Positions 8,507-16,767 of a DNA stretch of 64,000 nucleotides are shown here, one piece after another. The stretch's first letter is position 1; the number at the start of each line of letters is the position of its first letter. The notes under the pieces are model-generated. The model saw nothing but the letters and a program-made list of their open reading frames with translations, was not told the origin of the DNA and searched no databases. The stretch covers positions 16,669-80,668 of the forward strand of contig JAFWQM010000022.1 in NCBI GenBank assembly GCA_017509065.1, given 5' to 3'. The translations under genes were made by a program, and so were the position numbers. The stretch is from Clostridia bacterium. Lineage in GTDB: Bacteria > Bacillota_A > Clostridia > Christensenellales > Aristaeellaceae.

Positions 8507-8942
8507 AATCCTCGCCGCCATCGGCGGGGCGGTCGTCGGGTATTTCATCGCCATGCCGCCGATCGTGTGGATCCTGGTAGCGGTGATGTCGCTGGACTAT
8601 GCGACCGGCCTGATCTGCGGGTTCATGGGCGTGTCGCCCAAGACGGAAAGCGGCGGACTCAGCAGCGACGCGGCATTCAAGGGCTTGATGAAGAAGGTGC
8701 TGATTCTGTGCGTAGTGGGCCTGGCCGCGCTGATTGACCGCGCCGTGACGCAGGGAACCGGCCTGGAAATCGCCGCTGTCACAGGCGCGACATGTTTCTG
8801 GTTTGTGGCCTCGGAAGGATTGAGCGTCCTGGAGAACGCCGCGGCCATGGGCGTGCCCATCCCGAAGGTGATGCTGCGCATGCTGGAAATGATGAGACAG
8901 CAGGGGGATGCCGGAGAAAAACAGGATTTTACGGAGAAGTGA
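8490..8942 (+). CDS. Phage holin (toxin-secretion/phage-lysis holin family)
   Basis: The 150-residue membrane protein has about three hydrophobic segments and the block SLDYATGLICGF typical of the TcdE-like/phage holin 4 family. It ends in a charged tail. The ATG at 8490 is preceded by AAGGAGG at 8473-8479, which decides the start. It overlaps the endolysin and forms the lysis pair with it. A terminator follows. Confidence 0.9.
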   Translation: MKRITEILAAIGGAVVGYFIAMPPIVWILVAVMSLDYATGLICGFMGVSPKTESGGLSSDAAFKGLMKKVLILCVVGLAALIDRAVTQGTGLEIAAVTGATCFWFVASEGLSVLENAAAMGVPIPKVMLRMLEMMRQQGDAGEKQDFTEK

Positions 8943-8957
8943 AAACACCATACGCTG

Positions 8958-8988
8958 GCCCTTGTTCCAAAACGGAACAGGGGCTTTT
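8958..8988 (+). terminator. Intrinsic terminator after the lysis genes
   Basis: GCCCTTGTTCC (8958-8968) pairs with GGAACAGGGGC (8974-8984), followed by TTTTCTTT. It separates the lysis module from the capsid module. Confidence 0.8.
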
Positions 8989-9107
8989 CTTTGTTTGAGG
9001 GGGCTCTTTTTCTTCCCGCTTTTATGCTTCAATGAGGTCACCGCGGAACGCGGAACAATCGCCCGCTCAGGGCAGAAGAAGCGGCCGCTTTACGGCCAGG
9101 AGGATGA

Positions 9108-9884
9108 ATGATGGAACGATTGAATTTGCAGCGGTTTGGCGAAGGCGCAGAAGCGGAAACCATGGGCAGCGCAAACGGAGACGTTGCCGGCGGCGAATCC
9201 ATGGAAGCGTCCGGCGGCGATCGGCCGACCTTTCGGGAGCTGATCTCCGGAGAGTATCGGCAGGACTATGAAAAGGCGGTAGGCCAGCGCATCCAAACGG
9301 CGATCCAGCAGCGCTTCAAGAATCAGCAGGATTACAGGAAGCAGCTGGACGCTGTGCAGCCCATCCTGCAAACGCTCGGCGGACGATATGGACTGAAAGC
9401 GGAAGACGTTGCGGGCATTTCGGAAAGGCTCCGGCAGGAGAATGCCGAAGCCCCCGCCGCGGAACAGGCGGATGCTGCGACGCCGTCCAGGGATTTCATG
9501 CAGGAGCACGTCCAAAACGTATACGCGCAGGCAGAAGCGCTGCGGAAAGAGTTTCCGGGCTTTAACCTGACAGCGGAAATGGCCAATCCTGTATTTGTGC
9601 GCATGACTTCCCCCGGCGTGGGCATGAGCGTGAAGGATGCCTTTTTCGCGGTGCACAGCAAGGAAATCCAGCGGGACAGCATGGCGTTCGCCGCGCGTCA
9701 GGCAGGCGAACGCATCGCCGCCAGCGTATTGGCCGGAGCCAGCCGCCCCCGGGAAAACGGGCTCGATCCCGCGGGCAGCGCCGATATGGGCGTGAACGTG
9801 CAGAGCATGGATCGGAAGACCCGCGCGGAATACCGCCGCAGAATCAGGAACGGGGAGAAAATCAATTTCACCGATTATGTGTAA
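9108..9884 (+). CDS. Putative phage scaffold-type protein
   Basis: The 258-residue, Ala/Glu/Gln-rich, mostly helical protein lies 16 bases before the major capsid gene, which is the usual place for a scaffold. It starts MMERLNLQRFG, an opening common in scaffold proteins of Clostridia phages. It carries EYRQDYEKAVGQRI...RFKNQQDYRKQL in the middle and a basic C-terminus (MDRKTRAEYRRRIRNGEKI) of the sort that contacts the capsid. AGGAGG at 9098-9103 can serve ATG 9108 or 9111. The call rests on position and composition. Confidence 0.7.
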   Translation: MMERLNLQRFGEGAEAETMGSANGDVAGGESMEASGGDRPTFRELISGEYRQDYEKAVGQRIQTAIQQRFKNQQDYRKQLDAVQPILQTLGGRYGLKAEDVAGISERLRQENAEAPAAEQADAATPSRDFMQEHVQNVYAQAEALRKEFPGFNLTAEMANPVFVRMTSPGVGMSVKDAFFAVHSKEIQRDSMAFAARQAGERIAASVLAGASRPRENGLDPAGSADMGVNVQSMDRKTRAEYRRRIRNGEKINFTDYV

Positions 9885-9900
9885 ATAAGGAGGATATCGT

Positions 9901-11187
9901 ATGAAAGATCATTGGATGAACCGGGAAATGCTGATGGCAGACAGCGGCGGCCAGGGCGGCTATCCGGTGGCGAACACGGGGAACTACACCAACGCCTACA
10001 CCGGCGCGGAAACGGCTTTTACCGACAGCAGCACCATGGCCCCGCAGATCAGGGAATGGTATAACACCGAGGCGCTGGAAAACGCCAAGAGCAACTATGT
10101 GTTCGCGCAGTTCGCAAAAAACATTCCCCTGCCCGAGCATCACGGCATGACCGTGGAAATGCGCAAGGCCAATTCTTTCGGCGACGTGCCCCGCCTCAAG
10201 GAGGGCGTGATTCCCGACGGGCAGGCTTTCGGCTACAGCGCCGTGCAGGCCACCGTGTATGAATACGGCGCTTACACGCCCCTGGGCCGCCGCCTGGAAC
10301 GCCACGCCATCGACCCAGTGGCCCAGGACGCGGCAGAGGAAATGGGCGCGGCGGGCGGCAACACCCAGGACAAGATTGCTCGTAACATCGCCATTTCCGG
10401 CAGCAATGTGATGTACTGTGACAAGGCAAACGGCGACGCCGTGACCTCCCGCGCCGCGCTGACCGGCGACTGCGTGCTCACCCCCACCATGGTGAACCGC
10501 GCCGTCACCTGGCTGAAAAAGCACAAAGCCCCCAGGATCGACGGCAAGTATATCGCCATCGTGCATCCTTCCGTCACCTACGACCTTCGCGAAACCAAGG
10601 GCTGGCTGGACGCCCATGAGTACGCGCATCCCGATGAAATCTACAACGGCGAAATCGGCGAGCTCCACGGTGTGCGCTTCATTGAGAGCGACAATGCCAA
10701 AGTGTACCGCGGCGCGGCGCTGGCCAGCGACAGCACGACCCTGCTGGTGAACGGCGCGATCACCCAGGCGGGCAAAACCATCACCTTTGATGGCGGCACT
10801 GTGGCGGAAAACGCACTGAAGGACCGCTATATCCTGGTGGGTGACGTGAAATGTCTGGTGACCGCCAACACGGCCTCCACCATCACCGTCAAGGATAATG
10901 TGAACAATATCGCCGACAACACGGTGATCTATCCCGGCGAAGGCGGCGCTGCGGGCATCGCTGTGTACGGCTGCGTGTTCCTGGGCAAGAACGCCTTCGG
11001 CATGATCGACGTGGCCGGGGGCAACATGGAAGTCATCATCAAGACCCCCGAGCAGGCCGGCGGCCCCCTCAACCAGTTCGGCACCATCGGCGTCTACTTC
11101 GAAACCGGCGGCGCGGTGCTCTATGAGGAGCGCCTGCTCCGCGTGGAGTGCGGCAGCCACTACAGCGACGTGGATGAGGACGCCTGA
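9901..11187 (+). CDS. Phage major capsid protein, N4-gp56 family
   Basis: The 428-residue protein has the N4-gp56-family core: KNIPLPEHHGMTVEMRKAN near residue 75, KYIAIVHPSVTYDLRE near 220, then EIYNGEIGELHGVRFIES near 245. An insertion of about 70 residues (VYRGAALASDS to VIYPGEGG) looks like an added beta domain with NTASTITVKDNV. It ends GVYFETGGAVLYEERLLRVECGSHY. A strong GGAGGATATCGT site precedes it. This is the best-supported phage gene in the block. Confidence 0.88.
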   Translation: MKDHWMNREMLMADSGGQGGYPVANTGNYTNAYTGAETAFTDSSTMAPQIREWYNTEALENAKSNYVFAQFAKNIPLPEHHGMTVEMRKANSFGDVPRLKEGVIPDGQAFGYSAVQATVYEYGAYTPLGRRLERHAIDPVAQDAAEEMGAAGGNTQDKIARNIAISGSNVMYCDKANGDAVTSRAALTGDCVLTPTMVNRAVTWLKKHKAPRIDGKYIAIVHPSVTYDLRETKGWLDAHEYAHPDEIYNGEIGELHGVRFIESDNAKVYRGAALASDSTTLLVNGAITQAGKTITFDGGTVAENALKDRYILVGDVKCLVTANTASTITVKDNVNNIADNTVIYPGEGGAAGIAVYGCVFLGKNAFGMIDVAGGNMEVIIKTPEQAGGPLNQFGTIGVYFETGGAVLYEERLLRVECGSHYSDVDEDA

Positions 11188-11190
11188 CCG

Positions 11191-11270
11191 GAGTTTTTTC
11201 CGGGGGGAACCGCTCTTTGGAGGCCAAAGAGCGGTTCCCCCCGGACCCCCTTCCGAGAAAGCCATAAGGG
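11191..11270 (+). repeat. Dispersed palindromic repeat, family A copy 2
   Basis: The stem (GGGGGGAACCGCTCTTTGG and complement) and the tail CCCCCTTCCGAGAAAGCCAT lie 3 bases after the capsid stop. It may act as a transcript end or stabiliser that raises the capsid message over downstream genes. Confidence 0.9.
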
Positions 11271-11313
11271 AAAACGATATTTTAATGATATATGAAAGTG
11301 GGAGGATACAGAC

Positions 11314-11559
11314 ATGGCTAAGCAGTACGACCCCTGGCAGGACATGCGCACGGTGTACATCCCCAAGCGCAGCCGCACAGAGCAGAATACCCTGGAAGTG
11401 GGCGTGAACGACAAGACCTACTTCGTGCCCAAGGAGCAGTTCGTGGAAGTGCCCATGCCCCTGTGGGAAGTGATCAATGAAATGCTGGAACGCCAGAAAA
11501 TCATGGAGCAGGAAGCCGCCCGTACTTCCGGTACCCGGGAATACGCGATGAGCGTCTGA
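11314..11559 (+). CDS. Small phage-block protein, unknown function
   Basis: This 81-residue protein (MAKQYDPWQDMRTVYIPKRS...) has KTYFVPKEQFVEVPMPLWEVI and a C-terminal helix rich in Glu and Gln. A GGGAGGATACAG site precedes it. Small proteins of this kind after capsid genes are common, but I cannot name the family. Confidence 0.7.
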   Translation: MAKQYDPWQDMRTVYIPKRSRTEQNTLEVGVNDKTYFVPKEQFVEVPMPLWEVINEMLERQKIMEQEAARTSGTREYAMSV

Positions 11560-11577
11560 TTTCTTTCTTTTGACTAA

Positions 11578-11858
11578 AAGGGCACTTTGAGTTAGGCATT
11601 AGGCAATAGATTTGTTCACAAACAACCTCGGTCGTCATCCCGACCGAAGTGGAGCGCCAGCGGAACGGAGCGGAGGGACCTGAAAGAAACGTATTAATCC
11701 AAGCAACATGGTGCCCTGCTTTCAGGTCCCTCCACTATGCTGCGCTCCGGTCGGGATGACAATGTAACTTGTACTCTTTTAAAGCAACTCGATTGAACAG
11801 TTAGATCAGAGGGTAAATACACTATTGCTTAATGCCTTAATCACCTAAAGTGCCCTTG
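11578..11858. mobile_element. Foldback/MITE-like element (family B copy 1)
   Basis: About 280 bases form a nested palindrome. The outer arms, AGGGCACTTTGAGTTAGGCA... and ...TGCCTTAATCACCTAAAGTGCCCT, are near-complementary. Inner arms carry TCATCCCGACCG and CGGTCGGGATGA, then GAGGGACCTGAAA and TTTCAGGTCCCTC. No ORF is present. The inner part recurs at 24758-24873. It separates two phage-block genes. Confidence 0.75.
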
Positions 11859-11874
11859 AAGGAGGTATTTAACT

Positions 11875-12255
11875 ATGACTATGGAGAAGGCCATTTTCCA
11901 GGCGGATGAACTAAAGCCCAACCAGGTGGCGAGGGCCCTGAAGATCGAATGGCTGAGCCACCTGGACCGGCGCGTTTTCAAGGAAGTCTTTTCCACGCAC
12001 GAGCCGGACGCGGAAAAGCCGAAGGCTTTTGACGGCTATACCCAGGATACACCGCCCGACACTGAATTGCTTGTCAAGCCGCCTTACGACGATGTTTATC
12101 TGTATTTCCTCGCCATGCAGATCGACCTGGCCAACCTGGAATATGACAAATACAACAATAATCTGCTGCTGTTCAGCGAAGCCTGGGGACAATTCACCCG
12201 GGCGTACCACCGGGAGCACCGGTTCAAGGCCGCGTCCTGCGCGCTGAAATTCTGA
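11875..12255 (+). CDS. Phage head-tail region protein, unknown family
   Basis: This 126-residue protein starts MTMEKAIFQADELKPNQVAR. It has a central DVYLYFLAMQIDLANLEYDK helix and FTRAYHREHR near the end. Size and position (after the capsid, before the large head-completion-like protein) fit a head-tail connector or decoration protein. That is inference from order only. A GAAGGAGGTATTT site precedes the start. Confidence 0.65.
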   Translation: MTMEKAIFQADELKPNQVARALKIEWLSHLDRRVFKEVFSTHEPDAEKPKAFDGYTQDTPPDTELLVKPPYDDVYLYFLAMQIDLANLEYDKYNNNLLLFSEAWGQFTRAYHREHRFKAASCALKF

Positions 12256-12271
12256 CAAGGGAGGGAATGAC

Positions 12272-14059
12272 ATGCGCTATCCGACCCTGCAGGCCATCCC
12301 CTCAAAGCAGCTCTGGACGGAGCAGTTCACCGGCCTCGACCGGCGGCCCCGAACATACGACGGCGCTTTTGCTGCCATGGGCAACATGACCGGCGAAAAC
12401 TGGCCGCTGCTTTCCAGCCGCAAAAAGCGCGGCATCGTGGCAGAGCTGGACAATCCACTGGGAATGATGGCCATGGAAAAACTGGCATGGATCGACGGGA
12501 GCACGCTGTACTACGACGGCAAACCCACCCCGATCACCGATCTGTCGCTGGATGATAGTATGCTGCCAAAGCAGATGGTATCCATGGGTGCATACCTGCT
12601 GGTGTTCCCCGACGGCGTATACTGCAACACGGTGAACATGACTGATCACGGCAGTGTCAATCGGCTCTATGAATCGGCTGAAGGCCAGTCGGTCAGCTTT
12701 TCTCTTTGCACGCTCGAAGGCCAGGAGTATCCGCGCACTTCGATGACGGTAAGCGACGCCGAGCCGGAGGAACCCGAGGAAGGTGATTACTGGCTGGACA
12801 CCAGCGGGGAAACCCACGCGCTTTACCGTTGGACGGGCGAATGGACGGGCATTTCCAGCGTTTCTATCCGCATCGGCGCGCCTGGCATCGGAAGCGACCT
12901 GAAAGTCCAGGATGGCGTAACGATCAGCGGCGTCAGTTACGAGGGAGAAAACGAAACTCTGAAAACCCAGCTTGAACTGCTGAACAACACTCATCTCGTG
13001 CAGGCTGTGGGAGAAGATTATATCGTCGTCACCGGCGTGATCGACCAGAACTACACCCAGACCGGCGCTGCTGTCCGGGCGGACCGCAAAGCCCCGCGGA
13101 TGGATTTTGTGATCGAATGCAACAACCGCCTGTGGGGCTGCCGCTACGGCGAGCAGGACGGCGAGACCGTGAACCAGATCTACGCCTGCGCTCTGGGCGA
13201 TTTCACCAATTGGCGGAAATTCGCGGGCACGAGCCAGGACAGCTACTTCGTGCATCTGGGTTCTGACGGGCCCTTTACCGGCGCGGCAACGCACCGCGGC
13301 ACACCCTGCTTTTTCAAAGAAAACTGCCTGCACCGTATTTACGGCGAAATCCCCGCGAACTATCAAACGCAGACCACCCAATGTGAAGGCGTAAACCCCG
13401 GCAGCGGAAGCACCCTCGTTTCCGTCAACAGCGTGATGTATTATCTGAGCGCTCACAGCGTGCAGCGGTTCGACGGGGTTCCGGAATGCGTCGGCAAAGC
13501 GCTGGGCCAGGACAGGCTCAGCTCCGGCGCGGCGGGAGAGATGAACGGGAATTATTACCTGTCCGCGCGGGAAGCGTCTGGCGGCTGGAGCCTGTATGTG
13601 CTGGAAACCGGTAAAGGCGTATGGCACCGGCAGGACGACGCCCATGCCCTGGCCTTCGCGCCGCTGAAAGGAGAAATGTACATGCTCTGCCAGAATGGTA
13701 CGCTCTATGCCCTGAACGGCACAGCCGGCACCCCCGAACCGGACGAAGTGACCTGGTACGCGGAGACGGCGGAAATGGGCTATGAATACCCGGAGCATCA
13801 GTACCTGAGCCGTTTTCTGCTGCGCATGAAGCTGAACAAAGGCGCGGAGTGCCGCTTTCTGGTGCAGTATGATTCCGACGGCATATGGCTGGAGAGCGGC
13901 GTTCTGCGCGGAAACGGCAGGACCAGCCTGCTCCTCATGCCCATCGTGCCCCGGCGGTGCCAGCATATGAAGATCCGGCTGGAAGGCAGCGGCGGAATGC
14001 AGCTTTACGGCATGGCCCGGGTGCTGTTTGCCGGCGCAGGCGGCGGAATCACGCCATAA
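12272..14059 (+). CDS. Phage virion structural protein, propeller-like, head-completion candidate
   Basis: The 595-residue beta-rich protein has repeated short motifs resembling propeller blades: KLAWIDGSTLYYDG, MDFVIECNNRLWGCRYG, GTPCFFKENCLHRIYGE, VMYYLSAHSVQRFDG and GEMYMLCQNGTLYALNG. P22 gp10-type head-completion (packaged-DNA stabilisation) proteins are propeller-like and occupy this place in podoviral maps. I offer that as the likely role. It follows the 126-residue gene by 16 bases with GGGAGGGAATGAC upstream. Confidence 0.65.
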   Translation: MRYPTLQAIPSKQLWTEQFTGLDRRPRTYDGAFAAMGNMTGENWPLLSSRKKRGIVAELDNPLGMMAMEKLAWIDGSTLYYDGKPTPITDLSLDDSMLPKQMVSMGAYLLVFPDGVYCNTVNMTDHGSVNRLYESAEGQSVSFSLCTLEGQEYPRTSMTVSDAEPEEPEEGDYWLDTSGETHALYRWTGEWTGISSVSIRIGAPGIGSDLKVQDGVTISGVSYEGENETLKTQLELLNNTHLVQAVGEDYIVVTGVIDQNYTQTGAAVRADRKAPRMDFVIECNNRLWGCRYGEQDGETVNQIYACALGDFTNWRKFAGTSQDSYFVHLGSDGPFTGAATHRGTPCFFKENCLHRIYGEIPANYQTQTTQCEGVNPGSGSTLVSVNSVMYYLSAHSVQRFDGVPECVGKALGQDRLSSGAAGEMNGNYYLSAREASGGWSLYVLETGKGVWHRQDDAHALAFAPLKGEMYMLCQNGTLYALNGTAGTPEPDEVTWYAETAEMGYEYPEHQYLSRFLLRMKLNKGAECRFLVQYDSDGIWLESGVLRGNGRTSLLLMPIVPRRCQHMKIRLEGSGGMQLYGMARVLFAGAGGGITP

Positions 14060-14084
14060 ATCGGAACAAAAGGAGGACAGAAAG

Positions 14085-14708
14085 ATGGATTCATACCCTA
14101 TGCGGAACATCAGGATCAATCCTGAGAATAACGTCCAATCTCCCTACGGAAATGCCGGGAACGCTCAGATGGTGAGTCCTTTGATCGATACGGCCAGGCA
14201 GTATCTGTATTCCACGATGAAATGGAGCCCGCAGCCCTACCAGAGCCGTTATTCGGAACAGATTTCCAGTCTGTATGACCAGATCATGCGCCGTCCCGGT
14301 TTTTCTTACAATGCCGGACGCGACCCGCTTTTCCAGCAGTACCGGGATCAGTATATCCGGAACGGGCTTCACGCCATGCAGGACAGCGCGGGCATTTCGG
14401 CGGCGCTCACGGGCGGATACGGTAACAGCTGGGCCAGCACCGCGGGTTACCAGGCTTACGCGGAATATCTGAACGCGCTGAACGATAAGCTGCCCGAGCT
14501 GGAGAAACGCGCTCAGGAGCGGTACAGCATGGAAGAACAGTCGCTGAATGATAGAATGAACCTGCTGATGAACCTGGATGATCGGGAATACGGCTGGTAT
14601 CGGGACTCGATGAGCGACTGGCAGTACAATGCCAAGCTGGCGCTGGAACAGAAAAAATTCAATCTGGAGGTGCAGCGGTATTTGGATTCGCTGCAAAACT
14701 ACAGATAA
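14085..14708 (+). CDS. Phage virion-associated protein with conserved YQQY/ALTGGYG core
   Basis: The 207-residue protein has a core running from YSEQISSLYDQIMRRPGFSY through FQQYRDQYIRNGL and ISAALTGGYGNSWASTAGYQ to DREYGWYRDSMSDWQY. I have seen this arrangement repeatedly in putative virion proteins of Clostridia phages and prophages, where it is annotated only as hypothetical. The ATG at 14085 follows AGGAGGACAGAAAG; an upstream in-frame ATG at 14028 lies inside the previous gene. An internal-virion or ejection role is possible but unproven. Confidence 0.7.
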   Translation: MDSYPMRNIRINPENNVQSPYGNAGNAQMVSPLIDTARQYLYSTMKWSPQPYQSRYSEQISSLYDQIMRRPGFSYNAGRDPLFQQYRDQYIRNGLHAMQDSAGISAALTGGYGNSWASTAGYQAYAEYLNALNDKLPELEKRAQERYSMEEQSLNDRMNLLMNLDDREYGWYRDSMSDWQYNAKLALEQKKFNLEVQRYLDSLQNYR

Positions 14709-14758
14709 TCATCCAGGCGCGGGCTGAGAAGGATAAATAAAGGCAGGGAGATGATCAG

Positions 14759-15865
14759 ATGGCTTATTTGACGGATATTCCTTTCACCGGCAGTTTGAAG
14801 GATATCAGGCAGGTAACAGATTACCTGCGCCAGCTGGAAGACCAGCTGAGGTACGTGATCCAGCACATCGGCGCGGAAAACATCCAGCCGAACGCCGTCG
14901 GCGAGGAGCAGCTCAGCCCGAAGGTGAAGGAGGATATGCAAACAGTCCGCAAAACCGTAAAAGACATGAGCCGCAGCCTCAGCTCCTATCGCCAGACAGC
15001 GGAGGAAATCGCGCTCGAAGTGCGCCGCATGGCAGAGGACGGCGTGGAAAAAGTCAATAACTCCGCGCTGACCATCAACGCGAACGGGATCGATATGTCC
15101 GGCGGTGAAATCAACATTCGCGCGGGCAGCGCGTTCCGGGCCACGAGCGGCGGGGTGTTTGAGGTGTTCGCCGCCGATGGGAACAGCTGCATCAAGTTCG
15201 GCGGCACCGAGGAAAACCCCAATGCTTCCCTGGGCAACGGCGGTACCCTGCGCGTGAAAACCATCTATGCCGACACCATCCATGCGGGCAGCAGCGATTT
15301 TTATTCCGGCGGGAACAGTTTATCAGACAGCCAGGTGGTGGTGTCGGCGGCAAAGCCGGAGGGGCATAGCCTGCTCTGGATTCAGCCGCTGACTGCAAAC
15401 AAAGCGGATTATACCCTGATTCCCGCTGAAACTGTCACGATGAACGGCGCCCAGGCGGTGCAGACCCTGACCCTCACCCGCAGCCGTCCTTCCGGGTTGG
15501 AGGGGCTGACCTGCCGATACGGCGTGAAGTTTTCCATCTACAACGCATCCGGGGCGTGCACCTGGAACAGCATTCAGGTCCACTTGCTGCGAACCGGCCA
15601 ATCACCGCTGCTGATTTATGAAAGCAGCCCGAATACGCAAGTGAATACAGGCGATTATTTCTGCGTGGATACGCTCAATTCTCCCTCTTCACTTCTGGAA
15701 AACCTGACGGCGGCCGCGAATTTGCAGCTGCGTGTGACGCTCATGAAAAGCAGCGGAACGCAAGCCAGCTTTTCCGCGAACAGCCCGATCATTCTCACCT
15801 GCGAAGCTGCGGAAGGCGGATTATCCGACGGGACGCAGCCCTGCGAAATCCGGTATATTCCATAA
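14759..15865 (+). CDS. Phage tail fibre/appendage protein
   Basis: The 368-residue protein has an N-terminal helix (SLKDIRQVTDYLRQLEDQLR), then a coiled-coil-like stretch (about residues 60-105, VKEDMQTVRKTVKDMSRSL). A beta part follows: INANGIDMSGGEINIRAG, ATSGGVFEVFAADG, FGGTEENPNASLG. The latter blocks resemble segments of siphophage minor structural proteins and fibres. The C-terminal 170 residues look like a beta-sandwich. It is the last gene of the plus-strand block and is followed by a terminator. Confidence 0.7.
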   Translation: MAYLTDIPFTGSLKDIRQVTDYLRQLEDQLRYVIQHIGAENIQPNAVGEEQLSPKVKEDMQTVRKTVKDMSRSLSSYRQTAEEIALEVRRMAEDGVEKVNNSALTINANGIDMSGGEINIRAGSAFRATSGGVFEVFAADGNSCIKFGGTEENPNASLGNGGTLRVKTIYADTIHAGSSDFYSGGNSLSDSQVVVSAAKPEGHSLLWIQPLTANKADYTLIPAETVTMNGAQAVQTLTLTRSRPSGLEGLTCRYGVKFSIYNASGACTWNSIQVHLLRTGQSPLLIYESSPNTQVNTGDYFCVDTLNSPSSLLENLTAAANLQLRVTLMKSSGTQASFSANSPIILTCEAAEGGLSDGTQPCEIRYIP

Positions 15866-15894
15866 ATATTGTGCGGTTCATATGCTTTGTTTAC

Positions 15895-15934
15895 AGCCGC
15901 ATTCTGCCGTCTCCTGGATAAGGGGCGGCTTTTT
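15895..15934 (+). terminator. Terminator at the end of the phage-type block
   Basis: AGCCGC (15895-15900) pairs with GCGGCT (15925-15930) and runs into TTTTT, 30 bases after the last phage stop. Confidence 0.7.
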
Positions 15935-15940
15935 GCACAT

Positions 15941-15971
15941 AAAAAGGGCTGCCTCTTTGCGAGACAGCTCC
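15941..15971 (-). terminator. Terminator for the secreted protein gene at 15989-16477
   Basis: On the minus strand GCTGTCTC and GAGGCAGC form an eight-pair stem (one G-U) followed by CTTTTT. Confidence 0.75.
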
Positions 15972-15988
15972 TTGCTGAAAAAGCTGGA

Positions 15989-16477
15989 TTACTGGGCCGG
16001 GCTGCTCAGGACAATGACGCCGGTCGCGGTCTTGCCAAACTCTGCGAACGCGACATCCCTGATGGCCTGAAGGTCGCCAGCGCCCGCGTAGGAAACATTC
16101 ACGATCTCGCCCTTGCGGTTGTAGGACACGATCCACTCACCCTGCAGCGTGATAAAAGCGCGGTCAGTCTTGGTGCCGACCCAATCTATGCCATACCAGA
16201 ATTTGGCTACGCCGGGCTGGAAATCCTGGTCGAAGAGGAACACGGAAGTGGTCAGGTTGCTGTCCACAGCAAGCTCAACCAGCTTCAGTTCGGCCGGCCA
16301 GTTGACAAACAGCCTGTCAACCGATTTGCTCAGAGCAATGTAGATCACATTGTCTTTGGTCTCGGTGACCATGACAGCGAAGGCGTCTTTGCCGGGCATA
16401 GGCGGAATTTCAGCCATGGCGGCGGCGCAGGAGCACAGAATCACGGCGGCAAGAATCAACGCAACAATCTTTTTCAT
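15989..16477 (-). CDS. Secreted protein, single-repeat member of the PVDRLWANW family
   Basis: The 162-residue protein starts with a clear signal peptide (MKKIVALILAAVILCSCAAA). It then shows SKSVDRLFVNWPAELKLVEL, AFITLQGEWIVSYNRKGEIV and little else. The same blocks occur in the two larger proteins at 18119 and 19807 (PVDRLWANWMG and YNRGGKIVSV types), so the three are paralogues. ATG 16477 has AGAGGAGATAATC upstream and gives the signal peptide; a longer in-frame start at 16525 would bury it. I know no named family. A role outside the membrane, perhaps in wall or ligand binding, is a guess. Confidence 0.8.
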   Translation of the reverse strand: MKKIVALILAAVILCSCAAAMAEIPPMPGKDAFAVMVTETKDNVIYIALSKSVDRLFVNWPAELKLVELAVDSNLTTSVFLFDQDFQPGVAKFWYGIDWVGTKTDRAFITLQGEWIVSYNRKGEIVNVSYAGAGDLQAIRDVAFAEFGKTATGVIVLSSPAQ

Positions 16478-16658
16478 CTTGATTATCTCCTCTTCATTAT
16501 TTGGTTGACCATCTGGTCTTTTCAATGATCAACCATATCTTAGCGTATTTGGGTGAATTCGTCAAGAGATTTTTTCTGATTGTCATTTGATTCAGAGTTT
16601 TTTCGCCGCAGGAAATAAATGTATCGCTCCGCATCGGCTGTGCAGGAGCCGCTGACTC

Positions 16659-16704
16659 AGCCCTGTCTTTCTTCTGTATCACGCTTGACAGGGCTGTCTT
16701 TTTT
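16659..16704 (+). terminator. Terminator hairpin in the leader of the sulfhydrylase gene
   Basis: AGCCCTGTC (16659-16667) pairs with GACAGGGCT (16687-16695), followed by GTCTTTTTT, 64 bases before the start at 16768. No plus-strand gene lies between the terminator at 15895 and here, so the hairpin may be an attenuator. I see no S-box or T-box consensus. Confidence 0.65.
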
Positions 16705-16767
16705 CACTATCATGAACTGGAATTCATCTGTGAACCGCCAATGACAAACCAAGGGAGGCTACGAATT

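Noticed and set aside
9868..11265. Long antisense ORF opposite the capsid gene
   Set aside because: His/Ala/Gly/Val-rich shadow of a GC-rich coding frame; the plus-strand capsid protein has clear conserved motifs and a ribosome site.
12302..14119. 605-codon antisense ORF
   Set aside because: A shadow of the structural gene at 12272-14059; no ribosome site and no recognisable motif.
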